Assembly: GCA_964599235.1 (NCBI GenBank) | Contig: CAZRDX010000017.1 | Coordinates: 1-64,000, forward strand | Origin: DRPN01 sp964599235 | Lineage (GTDB): Bacteria; Bacteroidota; Bacteroidia; Bacteroidales; VadinHA17 | Length of the DNA stretch: 64,000 bases | Direction of reading: 5' to 3' | Part shown: positions 33,105-42,052 of the stretch, piece by piece | Numbering within the stretch: the stretch's first letter is position 1 | Layout: each line of letters opens with the position of its first letter | Translations under genes and position numbers: made by a program | Notes under the pieces: generated by a model | Database searches by the model: none | Told to the model about the DNA's origin: nothing | What the model saw: the letters and a program-made list of their open reading frames with translations, nothing else

Positions 33105-34532
33105 ATGGACAAAGATCATGAAATTGTATGGAACAGGTGTCTTCAGGTGATCAAAGATAACGTACCTTCCGTCAGTTTCAGGACATGGTTTGAGCCTATC
33201 ATACCGGTGAAACTTCGCGGCAGTGTGCTGACCATCCAGGTGCCGAGCCCTTTCTTTTACGAGTATCTTGAAGAGCAGTACATCGATCTTTTGAAAAAGA
33301 CGCTTCGCAAGGAGCTGGGGCCCGATGCCAAGCTGGAATACAATGTGGTGATGGAGAACGCTTCGGTGAGTGACCGTCCTTATACGGTCCGTCTGCCGGC
33401 ACGTCAGAAGACGGAATTACGCAACCGGCCCCTCTCCGTGCCGATGGACAAGGAGGAGATCTCGATCCGCAATCCCTTCATCATCCCGGGGTTGAAGAAG
33501 ATGCATATCGACCCCCAGCTCAACAGCGAATATTCCTTTGCCAACTTCGTGGAGGGGGAATGTAACCGTCTGGCACGCTCAGCGGGATATGCGGTAAGCC
33601 AGAAACCCGGCAAGACCGCTTTCAATCCGTTGTTCATCTATGGAGAGTCGGGCCTGGGCAAGACCCACCTGGCCCAAGCCATCGGCATCGAGGTGAAGGA
33701 ACATTTCCCCGAACTCACGGTGCTATACGTGGCGGCCAACAGATTCCAGACCCAGTTCATCGAGTCGATACGCAACAATACCCGCAACGACTTCCTCCAT
33801 TTCTATCAGATGATCGACGTGCTCATCGTGGATGATGTGCACGAATTCGCAGGCAAGGAAAAGACCCAGGACATCTTCTTCCACATCTTCAACCATCTGC
33901 ATCAGAGCGGCAAGCAGCTCATCCTCACCTCCGATAAGGCCCCTGTGGAGCTGCAGGGACTGGAACAGCGTCTTCTCTCCCGCTTTAAATGGGGACTCTC
34001 CACCGACCTGCAGGCCCCAGATTTCGAGACACGCCTGGCCATCCTGAAAAAAAAGGTGTACAACGACGGCATCGATATGAGTGACGAGATCCTTGAATAC
34101 ATCGCCACCCACATCACCACCAACATCCGTGAGCTCGAAGGTGCGCTCATCTCCCTCCTGGCCCAGTCAACCCTCAACAAGAAGGAGATCACCCTGGACC
34201 TCGCCCGACAGATGATCGACAAACTGGTGAAGAACACCCACAAAGAGATGTCGATCGATTACATCCAGAAGGTGGTCTCCGAGTTCTACAACATCCCCAT
34301 CGACCTGATGCTCTCCAAGACCCGGAAGCGGGAGATCGTCCAGGCCCGCCAGGTGGCCATGTACTTTTCCAAGAACCTCACCAAATCATCACTGGCCACC
34401 ATAGGTTCCCGTATCGGCGGGAAAGACCACGCTACCGTCCTGCACGCCTGCCGTACCGTCAACAACCTCATCGAGACCGACAAACGCTTCCGTCTCCAGA
34501 TCGAGGAGATAGAAAAACGTCTCAAAATCTGA
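33105..34532 (+). CDS. dnaA: Chromosomal replication initiator DnaA
   Basis: The 475-residue protein has all four domains: an N-terminal DnaB-interaction domain (about 1-85), a linker, an AAA+ core with Walker A GESGLGKTHL and Walker B VLIVDDVHEF, and a C-terminal DNA-binding domain with GGKDHATVLHACRTVNNL. ATP-DnaA unwinds oriC and loads the helicase. The start is taken at ATG 33105 (MDKDHEIVWNRCL) rather than TTG 33099. It stands alone, without dnaN or gyrB next to it. Confidence 0.97.
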   Translation: MDKDHEIVWNRCLQVIKDNVPSVSFRTWFEPIIPVKLRGSVLTIQVPSPFFYEYLEEQYIDLLKKTLRKELGPDAKLEYNVVMENASVSDRPYTVRLPARQKTELRNRPLSVPMDKEEISIRNPFIIPGLKKMHIDPQLNSEYSFANFVEGECNRLARSAGYAVSQKPGKTAFNPLFIYGESGLGKTHLAQAIGIEVKEHFPELTVLYVAANRFQTQFIESIRNNTRNDFLHFYQMIDVLIVDDVHEFAGKEKTQDIFFHIFNHLHQSGKQLILTSDKAPVELQGLEQRLLSRFKWGLSTDLQAPDFETRLAILKKKVYNDGIDMSDEILEYIATHITTNIRELEGALISLLAQSTLNKKEITLDLARQMIDKLVKNTHKEMSIDYIQKVVSEFYNIPIDLMLSKTRKREIVQARQVAMYFSKNLTKSSLATIGSRIGGKDHATVLHACRTVNNLIETDKRFRLQIEEIEKRLKI

Positions 34533-34636
34533 TCCTCCCTACAGCAACCTCCCTTTTTCTTTTTTGGACCATCCATTCTATTTAAAATCATTCTAAATAT
34601 TTTGCCCCGTGGGCAGGATATTTCGTCCCTTTGCCT

Positions 34637-34644
34637 TATTTTTG
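34637..34644 (+). promoter_or_regulatory. Candidate -7 element for miaB-mtaB
   Basis: TATTTTTG matches TAnnTTTG, 30 bp upstream of the miaB start. A TTTG at 34601-34604 is too far for the usual spacing. Confidence 0.4.
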
Positions 34645-34674
34645 CAAAAAAATGCGGGGAGCGGGGCATTTGCC

Positions 34675-36108
34675 ATGAAATATTTCCTTCTGACATTGGG
34701 TTGCCAAATGAACATCTCCGACAGTGAGCGTCTCACCACGGTCCTGGAGGGGATGGGTTATGTACCCACCGGCGACGAAGAGGAGGCAGATCTGCTGGGG
34801 GTGGTCGCATGTTCGGTGCGTCAGAAGGCCATCGACAAGGTATACGGCAAGATCCACCGATGGAACCGCATGAAGGCGGGACGGCCGCTGGTCACTTTTC
34901 TTACGGGCTGTGTGCTGCCTGCCGACAGGGAGCGTTTCCTGAAGCTCTTCGATCTGGTGTTCAGCACCAACGAGATCCCAGACCTGCCGGATCTGCTTTC
35001 CCAGTATGGCGTACCCATCCCTTACAGTGTTCCGGGCCACACCCGCAGGTCAGCCACAACCAGAGAAGAGGGATTCCCCTCCCTGACCAGGATCGCCCGC
35101 GAAAAAGGCTCTCCCGAAGAGCGGTCGGTGCTCGACCGTCTGTGGGAGATCGAACCTACCTTCCACTCCCCTTTTGAGGCTTTCGTACCCATCCAGAACG
35201 GCTGTGACAAGTTCTGCACCTACTGTGCCGTTCCTTATACCCGGGGAAGGGAGGTCTCCCGTCCTTCCGTTGAGATCCTGAAAGAGATCCGTCGCCTGAT
35301 CGAGCGGGGATATCGCTCCATCACGCTCCTGGGACAAAACGTCAACTCGTACGGACTGGACCGGCGGGGCAGCGAGCTCTCCTTCGCTCAGCTGCTGGAT
35401 GCCATCGGTGATCTTTGTGATGCCGCAGGAAGAAGGATATGGGTCTATTTCACCTCACCCCATCCCCGCGACATGACCAGGGAGGTGATCGACGTCATCG
35501 CCGCTCACCCCTCCCTGGCCAAACATATCCATCTCCCCCTCCAGTCGGGCGACGATGAGGTACTGCAAAGGATGAACCGCAAGCATACCGTAAAAGAGTA
35601 CCTGGAGATCATACGATATATCCGGCAACGGCTGCCTCAAGCCACCCTCTTCACCGACATCATCGTAGGCTTCCCCGGCGAAACGGAGGAACAATTCGGG
35701 AACACACGCAAGATGATGCGGGAGATCGGCTTCAACATGGCTTACATTGCGGTATATTCGCCCCGTCCGGGTACCATCAGTGCCCGGTGGAAGGATGATG
35801 TGCCCATGAAAGAGAAAAAACGACGGCTGCATCTCCTGACCGCCGACCTGGAAGAAGGAGCCTTGCAGGCAGCCCGTGCCATGAAAGATAAAGAGGTCAT
35901 CATTCTGGTCACCGGAAAAGACAGAAAAAGGAACCATCTGGCCGGACACACCGAAGGACGCATCCCCGTCCGTTTTGCATCGCCCGCCGGCGACACCTCC
36001 TACATCGGTCAGTTCGTGAAGGTCAGGATCACCTCAGTGACCCCCTTCTCGATGGAAGGAGAACTTTTGAACGTGGAGGAAGAGGTATGGGAGGAAAACG
36101 CAGGATAG
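34675..36108 (+). CDS. miaB: tRNA-2-methylthio-N6-dimethylallyladenosine synthase
   Basis: The 477-residue radical-SAM methylthiotransferase has an N-terminal UPF0004 domain with three cluster cysteines (TLGCQMN, ACSVRQ, LTGCVLP), a radical-SAM motif CDKFCTYCAVPYTRG, GQNVNSYG, and a C-terminal TRAM domain. It adds the methylthio group to i6A37 of tRNAs reading UNN codons. The start at 34675 is the conserved MKYFLLTLGCQ; the frame opens further upstream. Its 3' end overlaps mtaB by 22 bp. Confidence 0.93.
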   Translation: MKYFLLTLGCQMNISDSERLTTVLEGMGYVPTGDEEEADLLGVVACSVRQKAIDKVYGKIHRWNRMKAGRPLVTFLTGCVLPADRERFLKLFDLVFSTNEIPDLPDLLSQYGVPIPYSVPGHTRRSATTREEGFPSLTRIAREKGSPEERSVLDRLWEIEPTFHSPFEAFVPIQNGCDKFCTYCAVPYTRGREVSRPSVEILKEIRRLIERGYRSITLLGQNVNSYGLDRRGSELSFAQLLDAIGDLCDAAGRRIWVYFTSPHPRDMTREVIDVIAAHPSLAKHIHLPLQSGDDEVLQRMNRKHTVKEYLEIIRYIRQRLPQATLFTDIIVGFPGETEEQFGNTRKMMREIGFNMAYIAVYSPRPGTISARWKDDVPMKEKKRRLHLLTADLEEGALQAARAMKDKEVIILVTGKDRKRNHLAGHTEGRIPVRFASPAGDTSYIGQFVKVRITSVTPFSMEGELLNVEEEVWEENAG

Positions 36109-37376
36109 CTTTCAAGACCCTGGGATGCCGGCTCAACCAGTACGAGACCGATGCGCTGGTCTCCGAGTTCCGCAGCAGAGGTTACGAGGTGGTGCCATTC
36201 CACAGCGAGGCCGACATGTTCATCATCAACACCTGCACGGTGACCAACCAGAGCGACCATAAGTCGCGCAACACGATCAACCAGGCCATCCGGCGCTCAC
36301 AAGGAGGAACGGTCATCGTCACGGGTTGTATGGCCAACCATTTCCGTAAAGAACTTGAGTCCCGGGAAGGGATCACATACGTGGTGTTGAACGACCGGAA
36401 AAGTTCCATTGTCGACCTGGCCGAGGCACATTTTTCGGGAGAGACCACCTCGCCCGAGCTTTTCCCTGCCGACAAGTTCCACTTTCCCCCCACCGACCGG
36501 TCGTTCCACACCCGCAGCCTGATCAAGATCCAGGACGGTTGTGACAACTTCTGCAGTTACTGCATCATCCCGCGGGTACGGGGCCGTGCCGTCAGCCGCC
36601 CCGTAAAAGAGATCCTCGATAACATCCGGCAGGTCGTCGAAGCAGGCTTCCGCGAGGTGGTCCTCACCGGTGTGAACATCACACGATACAGGTACGGCAC
36701 CACCTCTTTCGAGGATCTGGTGGAACGCATCCTGGAGCTGCCCGGCACCTTCAGGCTGCGTATCTCCTCCATCGAGCCGGAAGGGTTCGGCGAGAAACTG
36801 ATGGATCTTTTTGCCCACCCGCGTCTCACACCCCATCTGCACATGTGCCTCCAGTCGGGTTCCGATGCCGTGCTGCGCAGGATGCGCCGGCGGTATAACG
36901 TGAAAACCTTCATGCATCTGATGGAAGAGATCCGCCGCCGTTATCCCGATTTCAATTTCACCACCGACATCATTGTCGGCTTCCCCGGTGAGACGGAAGA
37001 GGAGTTCCGTGAAACGGCGGAGACAGCCCGCAAAGCCGCTTTCAGCCACATCCACACTTTCAAGTTCTCCCGCCGTGACGGGACGCCGGCCGCCCGCATG
37101 GAAGGCCAGGTGCCGGAGAAGGTCAAGAACGAACGGAGCCGGGTGATACGTGAAATCTCACTGGAGAACAGGCTTGCTTACTTCCGAAAGATGACGGGAC
37201 GGGAACAGGAGGTGCTTTTCGAGAAGCGAGGGAAGGCCTACTCGATGGGCTATGGCGAACACTACCTGCCTGTGGCTGTCCCCGGGTACATCCCTCCCAA
37301 TACGATGATGCGCGTCCGTCTCACCGGCATCGAAACCGAGGGCAAGGAGCCTTTCCTGAAGGGCGAAGCCGTTTGA
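36087..37376 (+). CDS. mtaB: tRNA t6A37 methylthiotransferase
   Basis: The 429-residue paralogue of MiaB has UPF0004 cysteines in TLGCRLNQYETDA, INTCTVTNQSDHKSR and VTGCMAN, and the radical-SAM motif GCDNFCSYCIIPRVRG. The RLNQYETDAL and TCTVT-type signatures place it with MtaB/YqeV, which makes ms2t6A at position 37 of tRNA-Lys. It starts inside the end of miaB, so the two are probably co-translated. Confidence 0.93.
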   Translation: MGGKRRIAFKTLGCRLNQYETDALVSEFRSRGYEVVPFHSEADMFIINTCTVTNQSDHKSRNTINQAIRRSQGGTVIVTGCMANHFRKELESREGITYVVLNDRKSSIVDLAEAHFSGETTSPELFPADKFHFPPTDRSFHTRSLIKIQDGCDNFCSYCIIPRVRGRAVSRPVKEILDNIRQVVEAGFREVVLTGVNITRYRYGTTSFEDLVERILELPGTFRLRISSIEPEGFGEKLMDLFAHPRLTPHLHMCLQSGSDAVLRRMRRRYNVKTFMHLMEEIRRRYPDFNFTTDIIVGFPGETEEEFRETAETARKAAFSHIHTFKFSRRDGTPAARMEGQVPEKVKNERSRVIREISLENRLAYFRKMTGREQEVLFEKRGKAYSMGYGEHYLPVAVPGYIPPNTMMRVRLTGIETEGKEPFLKGEAV

Positions 37377-37403
37377 TGCCCCATTTTTCCTATCTTTATC
37401 TTC

Positions 37404-38576
37404 ATGAGCTCAGCTTCTTACCATGTGGTGGTGGCTCCCGACTCTTTCAAGGGAGCGTTGCGTGCCGTGGAGGCGGCGGCGGTGATGGCCGCGGCGGTGC
37501 GCCGTGCCTGGCGGGGTGTCACGGTGACGGAGGCACCGCTCTCCGACGGGGGCGAAGGCTTTACCGAGGCGGTGCTGCGGGGGGCCGGCGGCGAGCGCAT
37601 ACGTGTACAGGTGCATGACCCCCTGATGCGGCCTGTGACCGCCACCCTGGGTGTTCTCCCCGACGGGCGCACGGCCGTGACCGAGATGGCTGCTGCCTCG
37701 GGCTATGAGCTGCTGGCCCCGCACGAGCGTAATCCTTGGGTGACCTCCTCCTATGGTACGGGCGAGCTGATACGTGCGGCGCAGCGGCGAGGGTGCCGGC
37801 GCCTGGTGCTGGGCGCCGGCGGCAGCGCCACCGTGGACGGCGGCGCCGGCATGCTGCAGGCCCTCGGCGCCCGTCTCCTCGACCGCCACGGCAACGAGCT
37901 GCCCCCCGGCGGCGGCGCCCTCGGCCGGCTGGAGAAGATCGACCTGCGTAGCCTGGACAAGGAGGTGAGAAAGATGCAGATCACCGTGGCCTGCGACGTG
38001 ACCAACCCTCTCACCGGCCCCGAGGGGGCGGCCGAGGTGTTCGCTCCCCAAAAAGGCGCCGACGCCGCCATGACCGGGCAGCTGGCCCGTCACCTGGAGC
38101 ACCTGGCCGCCATAATCCGCGAAGCCACAGGCCGCGACATCGCCGCCCTGCCCCATGGTGGCGCTGCCGGCGGCCTCGCCGCCACCCTCGCCGCCTGTCT
38201 CGGAGCACGCCTTCGTCCCGGCTTCGACGTGCTGAGTGATCTGATCCGAATGAAAGAGATCCTGCAAGATGCCACGCTGGTGCTCACCGGCGAAGGACGT
38301 ACCGACCGCCAGACCCTCTACGGCAAAGCACCTGCCGGACTGGCACGCCTCGCCAGAAAAAAAAAGAAACCCATCCTCCTCTTTGCCGGCAGCATAGAAA
38401 GCGGGGCCCTGGACGACCTTCAGAAACTGTTCCTCGCCCTCATCCCTATCAATACGGAACCTTTGCCCCTGAACCAGGCCCTCCACCGTACACGCGAAAT
38501 GCTGCAAAAAAGTGTCTTCCAGACCATCCGGACCCTCCATATCCTCCTGCCGCCACAACCACCGGATAAAAAGTAG
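37404..38576 (+). CDS. garK: Glycerate 2-kinase (GarK/GlxK family)
   Basis: The 390-residue type II glycerate kinase shows APDSFKGALRAVEAA at the N terminus, PLSDGGEGFTEA, GTGELIRAAQRRG, GAGGSATVDGGAGMLQALG and LTGEGRTDRQTLYGKAP. It phosphorylates glycerate, probably to 2-phosphoglycerate, feeding lower glycolysis. The first two thirds are strongly GC-rich. An A9 run lies at about 38347-38355. It starts 27 bp after mtaB. Confidence 0.94.
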   Translation: MSSASYHVVVAPDSFKGALRAVEAAAVMAAAVRRAWRGVTVTEAPLSDGGEGFTEAVLRGAGGERIRVQVHDPLMRPVTATLGVLPDGRTAVTEMAAASGYELLAPHERNPWVTSSYGTGELIRAAQRRGCRRLVLGAGGSATVDGGAGMLQALGARLLDRHGNELPPGGGALGRLEKIDLRSLDKEVRKMQITVACDVTNPLTGPEGAAEVFAPQKGADAAMTGQLARHLEHLAAIIREATGRDIAALPHGGAAGGLAATLAACLGARLRPGFDVLSDLIRMKEILQDATLVLTGEGRTDRQTLYGKAPAGLARLARKKKKPILLFAGSIESGALDDLQKLFLALIPINTEPLPLNQALHRTREMLQKSVFQTIRTLHILLPPQPPDKK

Positions 38577-38583
38577 GACACCC

Positions 38584-38604
38584 TGTCAGCAGCTGACATT
38601 TTTT
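38584..38604 (+). terminator. Terminator of the miaB-mtaB-garK unit
   Basis: TGTCAGC and GCTGACA arms with a single A between them are followed by six T. The stem is perfect but the loop is tight, so some base pairs must open. Confidence 0.6.
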
Positions 38605-38723
38605 AGGCAGATATGTCAATTTTGCACACACCTCCTGACATGACAGGAAAAGTATCTCCACCCTCCCATTTGGCACAGATTATGTAAAACACGAAAGCAA
38701 AAAATCACAGAGCGAAGAAACGT

Positions 38724-39329
38724 ATGGAGGAAACAATGACGAAAGAGGTCCGGATCAGATCGCACGCGGACCTGTTAGAAAAGATCAAAGGAAAGGACCG
38801 GGCCTACGTACTGATCTACAAGAGCGGATCGGAGCTGAGCGAATGTGCGCTTCAGGCGATTCGCAAAGCATTGGAGGACGACAAGGATACGATCCTCTAT
38901 CTGGTGGATGTGACCGATGTGCGGGATGTACATCCGGTGTACGGCATCACTTCCGCCCCTACCCTGCTGGCTTTCGAGAAAGGAGAGTTCCGCAATACCT
39001 TCAAAGGGTGCAACGATCCCGGATATTACAAGTCGGTGTTCGAGAATCTCATCTCTGCCACTCTTCCTTCGGGAGAGGAAGGCAAGCCGGCCAAGCGGGT
39101 GGTGGTCTATTCCACCCCCTCCTGTCCGTGGTGCAACACCCTGAAGAACTACTTGCGGTCGCACAACATCCCGTTCCGTGACGTGGATGTTTCTCGTGAC
39201 CAGCGTGCCGCAGAAGAACTGGTGCGCCGTACCGGTCAGCAGGGTGTTCCACAGACCGAGATCAACGGTCAGTGGGTTGTCGGTTTCGACCAAAAAAAGA
39301 TTGATCAGTTACTGGAAATAGAAAGTTAA
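38724..39329 (+). CDS. Thioredoxin-like/glutaredoxin fusion protein
   Basis: The 201-residue protein has two thioredoxin folds. The first (about 11-112) keeps the cis-Pro loop (TSAPT, about 77-80) but has KSGSELSEC where the CxxC should be, so it is redox-inactive or uses one Cys. The second (about 125-201) is a glutaredoxin with Cys134-Pro-Trp-Cys137 (YSTPSCPWCNTL) and the substrate loop QGVPQTEINGQ. It may reduce disulfides or mixed thiols, with the first fold acting in substrate binding. It is 21 bp upstream of a GroES gene on the same strand. Confidence 0.88.
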   Translation: MEETMTKEVRIRSHADLLEKIKGKDRAYVLIYKSGSELSECALQAIRKALEDDKDTILYLVDVTDVRDVHPVYGITSAPTLLAFEKGEFRNTFKGCNDPGYYKSVFENLISATLPSGEEGKPAKRVVVYSTPSCPWCNTLKNYLRSHNIPFRDVDVSRDQRAAEELVRRTGQQGVPQTEINGQWVVGFDQKKIDQLLEIES

Positions 39330-39350
39330 ACATCTAAAAATCTGAAAAAA

Positions 39351-39638
39351 ATGAAAGAGTTGTTACCTGTCAACCAGAATGTTATCCTGGATATCTCGGA
39401 AAGCGAGACCGAACAGAAAACCGCCAGCGGCATCATCATCCCGGATTCGGCCAAAGAGAAGCCCAAATTCGCCAAGGTGGTTGCCATCAGCAACATCGAG
39501 AATGTGGAGATCGCTGTAGGCGATACGGTTTACTACAAAGAATTCTCAGGTACCGAGACCGAGTTCGAAGGCAAGAAATACCTCATCATCCCCTATGCCG
39601 ATATCCTGGCCAAGGCCGTGGAAACGGAAGAGATCTGA
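39351..39638 (+). CDS. groS: GroES-family co-chaperonin, not next to groEL
   Basis: The 95-residue protein has a GroES core: a mobile loop (about 17-32, ESETEQKTASGIIIP), KEKPKFAKVVA, GDTVYYKEFSGTETEFEGKKYLIIPYADILA. The dome segment (VAISNIENVEIAVGD) is several residues shorter than in classic GroES. No groEL follows; a terminator comes directly after. It is probably an accessory co-chaperonin paired with the thiol-redox protein upstream. Confidence 0.88.
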   Translation: MKELLPVNQNVILDISESETEQKTASGIIIPDSAKEKPKFAKVVAISNIENVEIAVGDTVYYKEFSGTETEFEGKKYLIIPYADILAKAVETEEI

Positions 39639-39673
39639 TGCGTTCCGAAAAGGACAATGAACCGGATCATCAT

Positions 39674-39705
39674 AAAAAAGGCTCCGCCATGGCGGAGCCT
39701 TTTTT
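39674..39705. terminator. Bidirectional terminator after groS
   Basis: A perfect GGCTCCGCC/GGCGGAGCC stem (39680-39699) is flanked by A6 and T6 runs. It serves groS and the convergent small gene. Confidence 0.92.
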
Positions 39706-39723
39706 GTTGGATGTCAGATCCTC

Positions 39724-39942
39724 TTACATGGCCACCCTGTACTTGAAGGGAGAGGTGTTGTTGGTCACCTTCCCCTCGTTCTTCAGTTCCAGGAGATTGT
39801 TCAGTCCTTCGGTATAGGAGAGGGAAAGGTTCATCACGATCTCTCCCAGAGAAGAGTTCTCATGTTTCTTCAGATATTCGAGGATGGCCTCTTTGGTGTT
39901 CTTTCTCTTGCCATGCGTTCTTTTCCAAAACCAAATCTTCAT
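39724..39942 (-). CDS. Small winged-helix-like hypothetical protein
   Basis: The 72-residue basic protein (MKIWFWKRTHGKRKN) has a helix-helix-helix-strand pattern: TKEAILEYLKKHENSS, LGEIVMNLSLSYTEGLNNLLELKNEG, then KVTNNTSPFKYRV. That resembles a winged-helix DNA-binding fold, but I cannot assign a family. It has its own TACATTTG promoter element and a leader hairpin, and a terminator behind it. Confidence 0.72.
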   Translation of the reverse strand: MKIWFWKRTHGKRKNTKEAILEYLKKHENSSLGEIVMNLSLSYTEGLNNLLELKNEGKVTNNTSPFKYRVAM

Positions 39943-39974
39943 TTTTTCATCACATTTTAATCTCTTACCTGGAC

Positions 39975-39995
39975 AGCACGTACAAAAACCGTGCT
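39975..39995 (-). promoter_or_regulatory. Leader hairpin upstream of the small winged-helix-like gene
   Basis: AGCACG and CGTGCT arms enclose a 9-base loop in the predicted 5' leader, between the TACATTTG element and the start at 39942. It could stabilise the leader or regulate the gene. Confidence 0.4.
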
Positions 39996-39998
39996 TTT

Positions 39999-40006
39999 CA
40001 AATGTA
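39999..40006 (-). promoter_or_regulatory. Candidate -7 element for the small winged-helix-like gene
   Basis: The minus strand reads TACATTTG, matching TAnnTTTG, 57 bp upstream of the start. Confidence 0.45.
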
Positions 40007-40033
40007 TGATGGAGAAAAAAAGGGAAAGGTTGC

Positions 40034-40070
40034 CCGTTGATGGCAAGAAACGTTCTTTTTCCGTCAACGG
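40034..40070 (-). terminator. Probable terminator of the symporter gene
   Basis: CCGTTGACGG and CCATCAACGG arms form a 10-bp stem with one wobble pair. A T-rich segment follows on the minus strand, about 40 bp past the symporter stop. Confidence 0.5.
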
Positions 40071-40111
40071 CCAGTTATCAGGGATATATATCGTCCCAAG
40101 GGTGACGAAGG

Positions 40112-41398
40112 TCAGGTCCGTGAGGGGGTGTGATTGATCATTCCTTCGCTTTTGGCCACGAGCGAGGCCACCGTGGAGTCGCCGGTGACGTTGACGGCCG
40201 TACGCAGCATATCGAGGGGGCGGTCGACGCCCAGGATGAGGGCCAGTCCTTCCACCGGCAGGCCCACCGAGGAGAGCACGATGATCAGCATCACGATGCT
40301 GCCACCCGGTACACCGGGAGAACCGATGGAGGCCAGCAGGGCGGTGAGCAGGATGATGAGCATCTGTCCGAAGGTAAGATCCACACCAAAGACTTCCGCA
40401 ATGAAGACCGCAGCAATGGCCTGGTAACAGCTGGTACCGTCCATGTTGATCGTCACACCGATGGGCAGCACGAAGTTGGAGATCTCAGGATGTACCTTCA
40501 GCTCATTCTCCACCTGTCTTTTAGTCACCGGCAGGGTGGCAGCACTGGAACTTGTGGAAAAAGCCACCATCTGTGCGGGAAGGACAGCCTTCAGGAAAGC
40601 CAGGGGAGAGATACCCACGAAGATGCGCATCAGTGTGGGATAGAAAAAAAGGATCAGCATGATCAACCCCACCGTCACGGTGATGAAATAAAGCCCCAGT
40701 GCCTTGAACAACGCCACATCCCCGCTGAAATCCACGATCAGGCCGGCCAGCAGGGCAAAGACACCGTATGGCGCAAAGCCCATGAAGATGTCGATGATCT
40801 TGAGGATGATCTCATTGAGCCCCTCGAAGAACTTTTTCACCGTACCTACCTTCTCCTCGGGTAACAGGACCATCCCGATACCAAAAAAAATGGCGAAGAA
40901 GATCACCTGCAGCATCTTGGAGTTGTCCGAGGCAGCCTTGATGACGTTCTCAGGCACCATGTCAACGATGAAGTGGAGCGGGGATTTCTCTTTTTCCTGC
41001 TCGGCCACGCTCTTCTTTTCCTCCAGGTGGGGAGCGAACTTCTGCTGGAACTCGATCTTCTTTTCCTCCGGGAAGGTATTTCCCGGTTTGATCACGCTGA
41101 CCAGTACCAACCCGAAACTGATGGCCACCATTGTGGTGATGATGTACAGTACGAGCGTTTTAAGTCCAATACGTGAGAGCTTGGTGATGTTGGTCAGGCT
41201 GGCGATGCCGCTTACCAGCGATACAAAGATGAGAGGTACCGCCACCAGCTTCAGCAGGTTCAGGAAGATGGTCCCCCAGGGCTTCACCCAATTGGTTGTG
41301 AAATCATCCCACCCCAAGGCATGGGAGACCAGGCCCCACACCATGCCCAGGACCATTCCTATCAGGATCTTCCAGATCAACGGCAGTTTCTTCCACAT
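40112..41398 (-). CDS. Dicarboxylate/amino acid:cation symporter (DAACS family)
   Basis: The 428-residue membrane protein has the DAACS signatures: the serine-rich SSSAATLPVTKRQVENEL of re-entrant loop HP1, INMDGTSCYQ in TM7, and VDRPLDMLRTAVNVTGDS in HP2/TM8. About eight helices and two hairpins are visible. It imports C4-dicarboxylates or Glu/Asp with Na+ or H+. A charged insert (about 98-125, KKIEFQQKFAPHLEEKKSVA) lies between early helices. It follows slyD by 87 bp. Confidence 0.94.
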   Translation of the reverse strand: MWKKLPLIWKILIGMVLGMVWGLVSHALGWDDFTTNWVKPWGTIFLNLLKLVAVPLIFVSLVSGIASLTNITKLSRIGLKTLVLYIITTMVAISFGLVLVSVIKPGNTFPEEKKIEFQQKFAPHLEEKKSVAEQEKEKSPLHFIVDMVPENVIKAASDNSKMLQVIFFAIFFGIGMVLLPEEKVGTVKKFFEGLNEIILKIIDIFMGFAPYGVFALLAGLIVDFSGDVALFKALGLYFITVTVGLIMLILFFYPTLMRIFVGISPLAFLKAVLPAQMVAFSTSSSAATLPVTKRQVENELKVHPEISNFVLPIGVTINMDGTSCYQAIAAVFIAEVFGVDLTFGQMLIILLTALLASIGSPGVPGGSIVMLIIVLSSVGLPVEGLALILGVDRPLDMLRTAVNVTGDSTVASLVAKSEGMINHTPSRT

Positions 41399-41485
41399 CT
41401 TGTTCAGATCAGGACATTACCAGGACTTACACCGAACAAAAGAACGGAACTATGAAAAAAGCGGGGGGACAGGAGCTTTCCGGTA

Positions 41486-41971
41486 TCAGTGGACGTGACC
41501 GTGCTCCAGCTCAGAGACCGTGGCATCACGCACACCGATGACGGTGCCATGGAAATGAAGATCGACACCCGCCAACGGATGGTTGAAGTCCATCACCACA
41601 TGATCGTCCGTCACTTTGGTCACCACACCGGTGAGCTTGTTGCCTTCCTCATCCATCATCGGGATGGAATTGCCTTCGTACAACATCTCCTCCTGCAGTA
41701 CACCGTCGACAACGAAAACCTCCTTGGGAACAGTTACCACAGCATTCTCACTATAAGCACCATAGGCATCATCGACGGGCAGGATAAAATCGAACTCCTC
41801 CCCTTCCTCCAGACCGGTCAGTTTCTCCTCAAAAGCGGGAAGCAGCGAACCTATCCCCAATATGAACACCAGCGGATTCTCTTCGGTCACCGTCTCCAGG
41901 ACCTCTCCTTCTTTGTTGTCACGACGCAACTCATAAACGACGGTCACAACCTTGTTTTGTTCTGTTTTCAT
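41486..41971 (-). CDS. slyD: FKBP-type peptidyl-prolyl isomerase, SlyD-like
   Basis: The 161-residue protein has the SlyD order: VVTVVYELRRDNKEGEVLE, then PLVFILGIGSLLPAFEEKLTGLEEGEEFDF, an inserted IF chaperone domain (about 75-125), and VMDFNHPLAGVDLHFHGTVIGV. It isomerises prolyl bonds and chaperones folding. It lacks the long Cys/His metal-binding tail of E. coli SlyD, keeping only ELEHGHVH. Confidence 0.94.
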   Translation of the reverse strand: MKTEQNKVVTVVYELRRDNKEGEVLETVTEENPLVFILGIGSLLPAFEEKLTGLEEGEEFDFILPVDDAYGAYSENAVVTVPKEVFVVDGVLQEEMLYEGNSIPMMDEEGNKLTGVVTKVTDDHVVMDFNHPLAGVDLHFHGTVIGVRDATVSELEHGHVH

Positions 41972-42011
41972 GATCAGAATTTGTAGAAATGAAATAAAGT
42001 GTAAAGTAAGG

Positions 42012-42052
42012 AAAAAAAAACGGGGTCACCAATTCCGGCATTCCGACCCTGT
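42012..42052 (-). terminator. Terminator of the outer-membrane barrel gene
   Basis: Read on the minus strand, GGGTC and GACCC arms with some internal pairing are followed by nine T, directly after the barrel gene stop. Confidence 0.7.
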
